Positions 41,832 through 49,118 of a stretch of DNA of 49,118 bases are shown here, in pieces (positions within the stretch are counted from its first letter, which is position 1; the number at the start of each line of letters is the position of its first letter). Source of the DNA: Actinomadura meyerae (GTDB taxonomy: Bacteria; Actinomycetota; Actinomycetes; Streptosporangiales; Streptosporangiaceae). The stretch is from NCBI RefSeq assembly GCF_900188445.1, contig NZ_FZOR01000053.1, positions 1-49,118 on the forward strand. The letters run 5' to 3'. The position numbers were made by a program, and so were the translations under genes. Below the pieces are notes generated by a model. It did not search any database. It had not been told where the DNA came from and worked only from the letters and a program-made list of their open reading frames with translations.

Positions 41832-43865
41832 ATGACCGATCCCGACCCCGATCCGCGGTTCGGCGAGCTGAGCGAGGCCGAACGCGGGCTCCTCGAAGCC
41901 GCCGCCACCGGCGCCTGGGCCGAGGTCCGCGCCGGCGGTGCGGACGCTGACCGCCAGGTGCGCGCCGGGCTGCTGGCCGGGCTGCTGACGGGCGAGCGGA
42001 CGCCGGAGGGCGGGCGGCCGAGGGCGGTGAAGCTGCGGGGTGCGCGCATCACCGGTGCGCTCGACTTGGAGGCGGCCGAGCTGGCATGCCCGCTGCTGCT
42101 GGACGGTTGCCGCTTCGAGGAGCCGCTCGTCCTCAGGGAGGCGACCGCGCCATCCGTGCGCCTGCCCGGCTGCGACGTCCCCGAGCTCATCGCCGACCAG
42201 CTCCGGACCACCGGAAACCTGGAGCTGAACCGAGGATTCACGGCCGCGCGGGTCCACCTCACGGGCGCCGACATAGGCGGGACGGTCGATCTCAGTGATG
42301 CGGCACTGCACGCCTCAGCCGCACCCGCACTGCTCGCAGACGGACTGACGGTCGCCCAGGACATGCTCTGCCGAAACCTCAGCGTGCAGGGCGAGGCGCG
42401 CCTGCGCGGGGCGTCCATCAACGGCACCATGGCCCTGGACAAGGCCCGCCTGGACGCCCCAGGCGCCGCCGCACTGGCCGCCGCCCGCCTCACGGTCGGC
42501 CACGACGCCTTCTGCCGAGATTTGTCCGCCAACGGCGAAGTGAGGCTCCCCGGTGCCCGCATCGGCGGCCGTCTCGATCTGACCCGCGCCCGCCTGACCG
42601 GTGCGGGGGCCGCCGCGCTCACCGCCGACCACCTCGCCGTCGATGACGGTGTGCTCGCCGAGGGCATGTCGTCCGACGGCGAGGTCAGGCTCACCGGCGC
42701 CCGCATCGGCGGGACGCTGATCCTGGCGGGCGCCCGCCTGTCCAACTCCGGTGCGCGAGCGCTGAGCGGCGAAGGGCTCGCCGTCGACCAGGACCTGTAC
42801 GCGACCGGTGGCTTCCATGCCGAAGGCGAGGTCCAGCTCGTCCGCGCCCGGATCGGCGGTGCGCTGAACCTCGACGACGCCGTGCTCGCCAACCCCGGCG
42901 GCCAGGCGTGGACCGCCGACGCGCTCACGATCGAGCAGTCCGCGTACTGCCGCCGCCTGTCGGTCGAAGGGGAGGTCCGCCTCGTCGGAGCCAGGATCGG
43001 CGGCGTCGCCGATTTCAGTGGCGCACGGCTCGCCGACCCGGGTCGCCGTGCGCTGTACGCGGTACGGCTCAGCGTCGACGGCGACCTGCTGTGCCGCCGG
43101 GGGTTCACCGCCGAAGGCGGGCTCCAGCTCTCCGGCGTCCGCGTGGGCGGCCACATCGAACTGGCCGACGCCGTCCTCACCCGGCCACGCCGCCAGGCAC
43201 TCGACCTGGCCTTCGCGACGGCGCAGGCACTCATCCTCCGCCCCCGGCACGCCCCGGAAGGGCTCATCAACCTCACCGGTACGCAGGTCGGAACCTACGA
43301 GGACGACCACCGGACCTGGCCCGCCACGCTCCTGCTCCAGGGCTTCACCTACGACACCCTGACCGGCGACGCGGACGTCCGGTCGCGGCTGCGCTGGGCG
43401 TCCCGCCACCGCGGCGGCTACAACCCGCAGATCTACGACCAGCTCGCCGCCGCCTACCGGCGCACCGGCCACGAGGAGGCCGCCCGGCAGGTCGCCATCG
43501 CGAAGCAGTGGCGCCGCCGCAAAGTGCTCAGGCCGCCCGGCAAGCTGGCCAACTGGCTGCTGTACCTGACCGTCGGCTACGGCTACCGGACGTGGCTCGC
43601 GGCCCTCTGGCTGGCCGCTCTCCTCGCGCTCGGCACCCAGGTCTTCGACCCCGGCCAGATGACGAGGGCCGCGACGCCCGCACCGTCCTTCAGCGCCCTC
43701 GGCTACACCCTCGACGTGCTGCTGCCCATCGGCGACCTCGGCCAGCAGAAGGCATGGCAACCCGACGGCGCCGCCCAGTACTGGTCGTGGGCCTTCATCG
43801 CGGCCGGCTGGATCCTGAGCACCGCCGTGGTCGCCGGCCTGACCGGCGTCCTCAAGCGCAACTGA
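41832..43865 (+). CDS. Beta-helix (pentapeptide-like) membrane protein
   Basis: This 677-residue protein is mostly repeated short strands of the form GARIGGTLxLxGARLxxxG, repeated at roughly 35-residue spacing from about 60 to 470, suggesting a right-handed beta-solenoid. A helical linker and two transmembrane helices (about 565-600 and 650-673) close it. Similar proteins are labelled 'membrane-associated oxidoreductase' in Streptomyces, but I see no redox motif. It starts 14 bases after the GlnH-like gene, so it belongs to that transcript. The C-terminal 14 bases overlap the convergent TetR gene. Function is unknown. Confidence 0.75.
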   Translation: MTDPDPDPRFGELSEAERGLLEAAATGAWAEVRAGGADADRQVRAGLLAGLLTGERTPEGGRPRAVKLRGARITGALDLEAAELACPLLLDGCRFEEPLVLREATAPSVRLPGCDVPELIADQLRTTGNLELNRGFTAARVHLTGADIGGTVDLSDAALHASAAPALLADGLTVAQDMLCRNLSVQGEARLRGASINGTMALDKARLDAPGAAALAAARLTVGHDAFCRDLSANGEVRLPGARIGGRLDLTRARLTGAGAAALTADHLAVDDGVLAEGMSSDGEVRLTGARIGGTLILAGARLSNSGARALSGEGLAVDQDLYATGGFHAEGEVQLVRARIGGALNLDDAVLANPGGQAWTADALTIEQSAYCRRLSVEGEVRLVGARIGGVADFSGARLADPGRRALYAVRLSVDGDLLCRRGFTAEGGLQLSGVRVGGHIELADAVLTRPRRQALDLAFATAQALILRPRHAPEGLINLTGTQVGTYEDDHRTWPATLLLQGFTYDTLTGDADVRSRLRWASRHRGGYNPQIYDQLAAAYRRTGHEEAARQVAIAKQWRRRKVLRPPGKLANWLLYLTVGYGYRTWLAALWLAALLALGTQVFDPGQMTRAATPAPSFSALGYTLDVLLPIGDLGQQKAWQPDGAAQYWSWAFIAAGWILSTAVVAGLTGVLKRN

Positions 43866-44613
43866 CGCGTGACCCGCCCGGAACCCGGGGAGTGGCCGCG
43901 GCGGCAGAGCCGGGCGAGGAATCGCGGGGTTCTTCGTGGTCGTCCCGGCCGCGGCTCTCCGGGCAACCCGGGCTTGACGCAGGGGCGGTGCAGAGCTGGG
44001 CGGTCAATGCGTCGTAGGCCCACTCCTCCCACTTGTCCGGCGACCAGCCGCGATCTTGGACGAAGAGCAGGTACAGCTGCGGGCTGAGCAGCCCGAACAG
44101 CAGGTCGGCGGCCGTCTCGACGGAGACGCCGGGCCGGAGGCCGGGTTTGCCGGCCAGCGCCTGGGCCGCGGCGTGCTGCACGGTGTAGCGCGGGTCGGGG
44201 CCGTCGGGCCATTGCGCGGCGATCTGCGGATCGGTGGCCGCGGCGGCCGCGATCAGCGGCAGGATGGGGGCGACCCGGCCCAGGATCTCGCGGGTGCCGT
44301 GGACGTGCGCGCGCAGTTGCCCGGCCGCGGTGGGCTCGGCGCACGCGGCGCGGAACCACTCACGATCCATGGTGGCGACCGGCTCGGTGTCGCCGGCGAT
44401 GGACGTGTCGACGACGTCCTTGAACAGCGTGCGCTTGTTGCCGAAGACGAAGTAGACCGTCTGAACGGCCACGCCCGCCCGGTCCGCGACCTCCTGCAGG
44501 CTCGTCGCCCCGTACCCCTGCGCGACGAACAGCTCGCGAGCCGCCTCGACGACCTTTTCGCGGGTGCGGCGTGAGCGCTCGGCTCGCTTGTCCGGCCGCT
44601 TGACTCCATCCAT
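43852..44613 (-). CDS. TetR/AcrR family regulator
   Basis: This 253-residue regulator has an N-terminal helix-turn-helix (about 14-62, ATSLQEVADRAGVAVQTVYFVFGNKRTLF) and a helical ligand domain. The last ~40 residues (SPGCPESRGRDDHEEPR...) are disordered and overlap the convergent beta-helix gene by 14 bases. ATG 44613 is the start. Two related AACTCTAAA half-sites and a palindrome lie in the gap to a divergent methyltransferase gene. It likely represses both genes. Confidence 0.88.
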   Translation of the reverse strand: MDGVKRPDKRAERSRRTREKVVEAARELFVAQGYGATSLQEVADRAGVAVQTVYFVFGNKRTLFKDVVDTSIAGDTEPVATMDREWFRAACAEPTAAGQLRAHVHGTREILGRVAPILPLIAAAAATDPQIAAQWPDGPDPRYTVQHAAAQALAGKPGLRPGVSVETAADLLFGLLSPQLYLLFVQDRGWSPDKWEEWAYDALTAQLCTAPASSPGCPESRGRDDHEEPRDSSPGSAAAATPRVPGGSRVSCA

Positions 44614-44617
44614 GTTC

Positions 44618-44659
44618 AGAGTATAACTCTAAAGTGCATCACTAAAGTTCAACTCTAAA
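44618..44659. promoter_or_regulatory. TetR operator sites
   Basis: AGAGT-ATA-ACTCT (44618-44630) is an exact inverted repeat. The half-site AACTCTAAA recurs at 44625-44633 and 44651-44659. This AT-rich, symmetric 42-base block sits between TetR and the methyltransferase and contrasts sharply with the GC-rich surroundings. Confidence 0.65.
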
Positions 44660-44675
44660 ATCTTCGGAGGAGACG

Positions 44676-45344
44676 ATGGACCGGCCCGATGCCCCCCAGA
44701 AACCGGAACCGGACCTGACCTCGACGCGGCGAGATCCTGAGGAGGAGTCCGTCCACCGCGCACTGGAGCGCTACTACCGCAGCGGCAAGCCACCGTGGGA
44801 CACCGGCGTCACACCGCCCGAGCTGGTCGCCCTGGTGGAGGGGCACGGCGCGCTGCCGCCCGGCCGCGCCCTGGAACTCGGCTGCGGGACCGGGACCAAC
44901 GCCACCTACCTCGCACGGCACGGCTGGGAGGTGACGGCCGTCGACCTGATCGACCGAGCCGTCGACCAGGCCAGGCAGAAGGCCGCGGCGGCGGGAGTGG
45001 CGGTACGGCTGCTGCACGGGGACGCCACCCGCCTCGACGAGCTGGACGTGCCGGGCCCCTTCGACCTGTTCTTCGACCTGAGCTGCTACTGCGGGATCCC
45101 GCTGCACCGCCGCGACGCCTACGCCGCCGGACTCACCCACCGCGCCGCACCCGGAGCACGGCTGCTGATGTTCGGGTACGGCCCCGAGCCGCCAGGCAAC
45201 CCGCTCCCCGAGGTCGCCTCGTGGGCGGAGGGCGTCACAGCCGACGAGCTCCGCGCCAGATTCCCCGGCTGGGCACTACTCGACGTCACACCGGGCACCA
45301 ACTCGGTGCCGACCTTCTGGTTCACACTGCGCCGCAGCGCCTAG
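44676..45344 (+). CDS. Class I SAM-dependent methyltransferase
   Basis: This 222-residue enzyme has motif I LELGCGTGTNA (about 66-76), post-I VTAVDLI and motif III PGARLLMFGYG. A short N-terminal helix precedes WDTG, as in methyltransferase_25/tellurite-type proteins. The likely substrate is small, but unknown. It has a strong GGAGG site before ATG 44676 and diverges from the TetR gene with operators between. It is probably induced when the TetR ligand binds, a detoxification-style layout. Confidence 0.9.
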   Translation: MDRPDAPQKPEPDLTSTRRDPEEESVHRALERYYRSGKPPWDTGVTPPELVALVEGHGALPPGRALELGCGTGTNATYLARHGWEVTAVDLIDRAVDQARQKAAAAGVAVRLLHGDATRLDELDVPGPFDLFFDLSCYCGIPLHRRDAYAAGLTHRAAPGARLLMFGYGPEPPGNPLPEVASWAEGVTADELRARFPGWALLDVTPGTNSVPTFWFTLRRSA

Positions 45345-45403
45345 GAAGCATGGCTCGCGATCGTCAAGCCGCGCTCCGCACAGGGGCCGGCGACCGACTC
45401 CAA

Positions 45404-45417
45404 CTCCTCCGGAGGAG
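45404..45417 (+). promoter_or_regulatory. Palindrome containing a Shine-Dalgarno sequence
   Basis: CTCCTCC (45404-45410) and GGAGGAG (45411-45417) make a perfect 14-base palindrome. The right half is a strong ribosome site for an ATG at 45422, which starts a 9-codon frame (MSAVGRVAT) whose TGA overlaps the ATG at 45448. The left half can pair with and hide that site. Confidence 0.6.
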
Positions 45418-45435
45418 GTACATGAGCGCCGTCGG

Positions 45436-45441
45436 TAGGGT
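45436..45441 (+). promoter_or_regulatory. -10 of leaderless gene at 45448
   Basis: TAGGGT is followed by 6 bases and ATG 45448. It is a clear leaderless layout downstream of the short frame and its ribosome site. Confidence 0.55.
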
Positions 45442-45447
45442 CGCTAC

Positions 45448-46275
45448 ATGATCTTCGGTCCGGTGGTCGACGTCCGTCCCCTGTTCCCGCGCGAGCGGCA
45501 GGCCATGCTGGACCTGCTCCGGGCCCTGGCCCCCGCCGACTGGGCCGCGCCGACGGTGTGCCCCGGCTGGGACGTCCACGATGTCGTCGGGCACGTGCTC
45601 AACGACTACATGCGGCGCCTGTCGGGCAGCCGCGACGGGTACGGCGGGGCGGTGTTCGCCGATGACGAGACGCTTCCCGACTACCTGGCGCGCGTCAATG
45701 ACGAGTTCGTCCGGGCGTCCCGGCAACTGAGCCCGCAGCTGATGATCGAGCTGCTGGACCACCTGGGGCCGCAGTTGGACGCTCTGTGGGCGTCCCGGGA
45801 CCTTCAGGGCGCCGCAGACCTGAACGTCTCCTGGGCCGCCACCGACATCGACAGCCCCGCCTGGCTGGACATCGGCCGCGAATACACCGAGTTCTGGGTC
45901 CACCAGCAGCAGGTGCGCGACGCGGTGTCCGTGCCGGGCGCGCTGGAACCCGACCTCATGGCTCCGGTGCTGGACATCTTCGCGCGGGGCCTGCCACATG
46001 CCCTGCGCATGCACGACCGCCCCGAAGGGACCACGGCCCACCTGGAAGTGTCCGGCCCGGCGGGCGGACGGTGGACCGTCGCCCGGCGAGACGGCCGATG
46101 GCGAATCGCCGAGCCCGATGGCGAGCCGTCCGCACACGTCTCCATGGACCAGGACACCTTCTGGCGGCTGGCGACCCGAGGGATCACCGTGGAGCAGGCC
46201 CGAGAGCGCTCGACGGCCTCCGGCGACACCGACCTCACCGCGGCCGTCACGGCCCTGCTCGCGGTCATCGCCTAA
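45448..46275 (+). CDS. Maleylpyruvate isomerase-type mycothiol-dependent enzyme (DinB fold)
   Basis: This 275-residue protein has a DinB-like four-helix domain (about 1-160) with a likely metal triad H49 (VGHV), E148 and H152 (EYTEFWVHQQQV), as in mycothiol maleylpyruvate isomerase, and a C-terminal SCP2-like domain (about 190-275). The substrate is not known. The ATG is probably leaderless, though a coupled 9-codon upstream frame is present. A Gfo/Idh gene follows after 18 bases, probably in one operon. Confidence 0.82.
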   Translation: MIFGPVVDVRPLFPRERQAMLDLLRALAPADWAAPTVCPGWDVHDVVGHVLNDYMRRLSGSRDGYGGAVFADDETLPDYLARVNDEFVRASRQLSPQLMIELLDHLGPQLDALWASRDLQGAADLNVSWAATDIDSPAWLDIGREYTEFWVHQQQVRDAVSVPGALEPDLMAPVLDIFARGLPHALRMHDRPEGTTAHLEVSGPAGGRWTVARRDGRWRIAEPDGEPSAHVSMDQDTFWRLATRGITVEQARERSTASGDTDLTAAVTALLAVIA

Positions 46276-46293
46276 CCGCCCTGGGAAGTAAAC

Positions 46294-47349
46294 ATGCGCA
46301 TCGGTGTGATCGGGCTGAGCAGAGGGCTCCACCTGGCGAGCTGGGCCCGACGGCTCGGCATGGAGGTGGCCGCCGCCTGCGACCGGGACGCCGCGCGGCT
46401 GGAGACGGCCCGTCCGGAACTGCCCGGCGCCGTCCTGACCGAGCACTGGGAGGAGTTGCTGGAGCACCGGCTGGACGGGATCGTCCTGGCCAACGACTTC
46501 GACGAGCACGCCCCTCCGGCCGTCGCGTTCCTGGAGCGGGACGTGCACGTGTTGTCCGAGTGCGCGGCCTGTGTGAGCGAGGACGAGGGGCGGCGCCTCG
46601 TCGCGGCGGCCGAGCGGTCGGCGGCCACGTACTCCTTCGCGGAGAACTTCGTCCAGCACCCGCATGTCCGCCTGATCCGGGAGGCGGTCGAGGCCGGGGA
46701 GCTGGGCCGGGTCAGCCTGATCGAGGCGGACTACCTGCACGGCATGGCACCGGAGGCCGTCACCGCCCTCATCGGCGATCCGGAGTCCTGGCGAGGGCGT
46801 ATCGCCGCGACGGCGTACTGCACGCACACCGTCTCTCCCGTGCTGGCCGTCACCGGGGCCTGGCCCGTGGAGGTGGCGGCCTTCTCCGCGGACGAGGCCG
46901 ACCCGCGCAACGCCGTCGTCATGACCGTCCGGCTGTCGACCGGTGCGCTGGCCGTCACCCGCCACGGGTTCTTGCAGGGCGAGCCCGACAGCCACTGGAG
47001 TTGGTTGTCCGTCCGAGGTACGAGGGCGTTGGCCGAATCCGTGCGGGCGGCAGGCGAACGCTCGTGGTCCGTCCGCGTCCGCGCGGAGGGCTGGACCAGA
47101 GGCGCCGCGACGGCACATGAGGAGGAGCGGGTACCGCCGCCCTTCACCCTGGACGGCCGGGAGGTGGATCGGCGCGACGAGGGGACGGTGCGCATCCTCC
47201 AGGGATTCAAGGGCACTGTGGAGCGCGGTGAGCCGCCGCTGATCCCCGTGCGGCCCGCGGTGGCCGCCTCGCTGGTCGGCGTCGCCGGCGCGGAGTCCCT
47301 GAAGAACGGCTCGCGACCGGTGCCGGTCCCGGACTTCTCCCCAATGTGA
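46294..47349 (+). CDS. Gfo/Idh/MocA family oxidoreductase with altered catalytic motif
   Basis: This 351-residue NAD(P)-binding protein has a Rossmann start (GVIGLSRGLHLASWA), a second half with the family's beta-sheet domain, and the conserved H72 in DEHAPP. The usual EKP motif, which carries the catalytic lysine, is replaced by ECA (89-91). The first glycine loop, GLSRG, is also degenerate. It may be inactive, or use different chemistry. It follows the mycothiol-type gene, probably in the same transcript. Similar family members with a changed EKP exist, but I cannot name this one. Confidence 0.82.
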   Translation: MRIGVIGLSRGLHLASWARRLGMEVAAACDRDAARLETARPELPGAVLTEHWEELLEHRLDGIVLANDFDEHAPPAVAFLERDVHVLSECAACVSEDEGRRLVAAAERSAATYSFAENFVQHPHVRLIREAVEAGELGRVSLIEADYLHGMAPEAVTALIGDPESWRGRIAATAYCTHTVSPVLAVTGAWPVEVAAFSADEADPRNAVVMTVRLSTGALAVTRHGFLQGEPDSHWSWLSVRGTRALAESVRAAGERSWSVRVRAEGWTRGAATAHEEERVPPPFTLDGREVDRRDEGTVRILQGFKGTVERGEPPLIPVRPAVAASLVGVAGAESLKNGSRPVPVPDFSPM

Positions 47350-47370
47350 TGACCGCGATGAACGAAAGCG

Positions 47371-47589
47371 TCACACCTCGTCCTGCGCCGGGCAACAGCA
47401 ACCGCCGCTCTTGATGGAGAGAATCAGCCGCCTCACAGCGTCCCGTCCGAACCGGAGGACGGGCCCGTCAGGGTCGGTACTGTCGCGGACTCCGACCATG
47501 GGGCTCAGGTCGGCCAGTTCGACGCAGGTGCCGCCCTCCTGGCCGGTGTAGCTGCTCTTGCGCCAGCCGGGGTGTGGTCCGTCGTTCAT
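47371..47589 (-). CDS. DUF397 protein
   Basis: This 72-residue protein has the DUF397 pattern: GWRKSSYTGQEGGTCVELADL, VGVRDSTDPDGPVL and FGRDAVRRLI. The C-terminus ends in a Cys cluster (GGCCCP) that the second copy lacks. ATG 47589 has a GGAGG site. A terminator sits between it and the next copy, so this copy is a separate unit. DUF397 proteins accompany XRE-DUF5753 regulators in actinobacteria, as in the WhiJ-type modules. Confidence 0.85.
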   Translation of the reverse strand: MNDGPHPGWRKSSYTGQEGGTCVELADLSPMVGVRDSTDPDGPVLRFGRDAVRRLILSIKSGGCCCPAQDEV

Positions 47590-47691
47590 CGGTCCTCCGG
47601 TAGTGGTGAGGTCGGTCCGCACTTAGATGTTGTGCTTTCGGGGGACGGATGGCGAGGTTCGCTGTGCCCGCTGAGCGGCCGAAAAAGCGGA

Positions 47692-47717
47692 AAGGCCCCC
47701 TCCGCAGAGGGGGCCTT
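47692..47717 (-). terminator. Terminator of the XRE-DUF397 operon
   Basis: AAGGCCCCCTC (47692-47702) and GAGGGGGCCTT (47707-47717) form a perfect 11-base-pair stem with a 4-base loop. On the minus strand TTCCGCTTTTT follows, a good T-run. It ends transcription 18 bases after the DUF397 stop at 47735. Confidence 0.85.
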
Positions 47718-47734
47718 GCTTGCCAGGGGGACGC

Positions 47735-47935
47735 CTAGCGGTCGAGTTCGCCGGTCTTGATGCGGCTGAGGAGCCCGGCCATGGCGTCCCGTCCGAACTG
47801 GAGGACGGGGCCGTGAGGGTCGGTGCTGTCGCGGATGCCGAGAGCGACTTCTAGATCGGCCATCTCGACGCACTGACCGCCCTCCTGGGTGCTGTGGCTG
47901 CTCTTGCGCCAGGTTGCGCGCCTCGTTTCGTTCAC
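47735..47935 (-). CDS. DUF397 protein (second copy)
   Basis: This 66-residue DUF397 protein has TWRKSSHSTQEGGQCVEMADL, LGIRDSTDPHGPVL and FGRDAMAGLLSRIK. It is about two-thirds identical to the copy at 47371. GTG 47935 overlaps the XRE gene's stop in GTGA, and GGAGGG lies upstream, so the pair is translationally coupled. Its position suggests it acts together with the XRE protein. DUF397 modules are often linked to developmental control in Streptomyces. Confidence 0.87.
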   Translation of the reverse strand: MNETRRATWRKSSHSTQEGGQCVEMADLEVALGIRDSTDPHGPVLQFGRDAMAGLLSRIKTGELDR

Positions 47936-48741
47936 AAGCCCTCCATCACCTCGCGGATCAGAGCCTCCGAGGCCGTGTCGGTCAAGGCGACATTGCTGAT
48001 CATGTCCCACAGCCGCCGGATCTGCTCCACTTTTGAGCTTAGTTCGATCACGTGCCCATTGCCTCCCGCCCCCTCCACGTAGGTGAGATCGGCACGATCT
48101 TTGCTGCTCAAGAGGGTGAAGCCGCTCGCAGGGTAGACGGGCGAGTTGAGAGGTGCGATCAGAATGCTGATGTTGGGCTCCTGGCGTAGTTCCAAGAGTC
48201 GGTTGAGCTGGCCCTTCGTTATGTCTTTGGTGCCGACCACGTTCCTGATCGCAGTTTCCATGAGCAGTACGACGACCCACGGCGGGTCCTTCCTCGCCAG
48301 TACTTCTTGCCGGGCCATGCGACTTGCTACAGCCCGATCCAAATCATGAGCCAGTTGGCCCGGACGTAGAACTTCGCGCGCATAGTCCTCTGTTTGCAGA
48401 AGACCGGACACCACGAGGTGGTCATAGACGCGGACGGCGTCGGCGGTTCTTTCCAGGTCGGCGTAGGGGCGGAAGAAGACCGGGATGCCCTCCTTGGCGG
48501 CGAGGGGCTGGAGCTCCTGGAACTGCTCGTCGGTGCCGAAGTGGGCGTCGAGGAGTTCAGCGAGCTGCGGGGACGGGGCCTGGGCGGCGGTCTCGACCTT
48601 GGAGATCGTGTCGTGGGAGTAGCCGACCGCCTCGGCGAGCTGAGCTTGGGAAAGTCCGGCTTTGTCCCGAAGCTTCCGGAGCTTTGCCCCGAAAAGTGCG
48701 GCCGTCGACTCGGTCGGGTCGAGTTGCTTCCGATTCACCAT
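47932..48741 (-). CDS. XRE-family regulator with DUF5753 domain
   Basis: This 269-residue protein has a lambda-repressor-like helix-turn-helix (about 16-70, LRKLRDKAGLSQAQLAEAVGYSHDTISKVE) and a C-terminal DUF5753 domain (about 90-269, QTEDYAREVLRPG...). This is a common actinobacterial regulator paired with DUF397 proteins. ATG 48741 has GAGGG upstream; the frame to 48795 has no site. An inverted GGAAGT...ACTTCC pair upstream may be its operator. It is divergent from the small frame at 48856. Confidence 0.9.
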   Translation of the reverse strand: MVNRKQLDPTESTAALFGAKLRKLRDKAGLSQAQLAEAVGYSHDTISKVETAAQAPSPQLAELLDAHFGTDEQFQELQPLAAKEGIPVFFRPYADLERTADAVRVYDHLVVSGLLQTEDYAREVLRPGQLAHDLDRAVASRMARQEVLARKDPPWVVVLLMETAIRNVVGTKDITKGQLNRLLELRQEPNISILIAPLNSPVYPASGFTLLSSKDRADLTYVEGAGGNGHVIELSSKVEQIRRLWDMISNVALTDTASEALIREVMEGL

Positions 48742-48753
48742 GAGTTGCCCTCT

Positions 48754-48789
48754 GGAAGTATCGAGTCGGGTAAAGCTCGTTCCACTTCC
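48754..48789. promoter_or_regulatory. Candidate XRE operator
   Basis: GGAAGT (48754-48759) and ACTTCC (48784-48789) are inverted copies in the XRE promoter region. They are short, so the evidence is weak. Confidence 0.35.
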
Positions 48790-48855
48790 GACCATAACCA
48801 GAAACTCACACGATGTGTAGCGGAATGCACACGGCGAGCGGCGGGAGCGGTGAAA

Positions 48856-49026
48856 GTGATGATCTTCGGGCGGGATCGGTGGAGGGGTGAGTTCGACAAA
48901 ACGGACTATTCAGTTCGAATGGAAGGGACGGCGGTCGGGCCGCGTGTGATGCGCCGGGGGTTTCTCGCCGAGCCGGAGGTCGTCCAGGAGGGGCGGCTGA
49001 TCGTTGAGTCGCAGGCGCTCCAGTGA
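48856..49026 (+). CDS. Possible 56-residue protein
   Basis: A short frame from GTG 48856 encodes 56 residues (VMIFGRDRWRGEFDKTDYS...) ending LIVESQALQ. GGGAG lies 8 bases before the start. Codon third positions are GC-rich at the ends but less so in the middle. It diverges from the XRE gene, and I do not recognise a family. It could be a non-coding frame. Confidence 0.35.
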   Translation: MMIFGRDRWRGEFDKTDYSVRMEGTAVGPRVMRRGFLAEPEVVQEGRLIVESQALQ

Positions 49027-49118
49027 CCCTTTTTCATCCTCGGGCGGGTCGATTGATCACAGCATGATCGCGAGTTGATGGAGTCTCCTCGGACGCAGAG
49101 AAGCCCCTGGTAGACGGG

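Noticed and set aside
49097..49118. The last bases (CCCCTGGTAGACGGG) resemble the 23S segment at about 13-31.
   Set aside because: Only a short match broken by a gap, with no other rRNA sequence around it; chance similarity.

Overview
This window is chromosomal DNA from a very GC-rich actinobacterium. GTG starts are common, about seven genes look leaderless, and one gene encodes a mycothiol-type DinB-fold enzyme. Other actinobacterial families present are XPB with its helicase-associated partner, DUF3027, DUF2530, DUF397/DUF5753, UdgX and an IdeR-type DtxR. My guess is Streptosporangiales (Thermomonosporaceae such as Actinomadura), but the sequence alone cannot settle the genus. I see no insertion sequences, prophage genes, CRISPR array, tRNA genes or replication origin. 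No gene-free stretch exceeds 300 bases.

Region 1 (1-420): the 3' end of 23S rRNA, 5S rRNA and an intrinsic terminator, the end of an rRNA operon. Region 2 (437-9756): a FusB-like FBP protein facing a TetR gene, the XPB helicase with its helicase-associated partner and a DUF4190 membrane protein, a second TetR facing a GNAT-like gene, a small membrane protein, a HAD phosphatase and a cold-shock protein. Region 3 (9855-18681): two MFS exporters, DUF3027 joined to a sacsin-like GHKL ATPase, DUF2530, a MarR regulator next to an MFS gene, and an RNA ligase-like phosphodiesterase (ThpR).

Region 4 (18618-26746): a multi-module membrane protein, a secreted beta-propeller protein, a 27-residue leaderless microprotein, a free-standing class II glutamine amidotransferase, serC, a small membrane protein, a type-2 citrate synthase and pdxH. 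From memory, the order xpb, csp, MFS, MarR, DUF3027, serC, citrate synthase resembles the M. tuberculosis Rv0861c-Rv0889c region, so this looks like old conserved actinobacterial backbone. Region 5 (26743-34477): an MFS gene, UdgX, an IdeR-like regulator, a PAS-GAF-PP2C-ATPase phosphatase, a zinc alcohol dehydrogenase, an unusual methyltransferase and a small membrane protein.

Region 6 (34587-49118) is more accessory: an MFS exporter fused to a MarR-like domain, a thiolase and a crotonase, a three-gene cluster (four-helix sensor resembling GlnX, solute-binding protein resembling GlnH, beta-helix membrane protein), a TetR-methyltransferase pair with visible operators, a mycothiol-enzyme/oxidoreductase pair, and an XRE-DUF5753 plus two DUF397 module. 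The strongest candidate for an undescribed system is the cluster at 39518-43865. It looks like an amino-acid sensing pair without its usual kinase PknG, and a solenoid membrane protein takes that place. A second window-wide feature is that many genes end in short tandem repeats that copy the stop codon.
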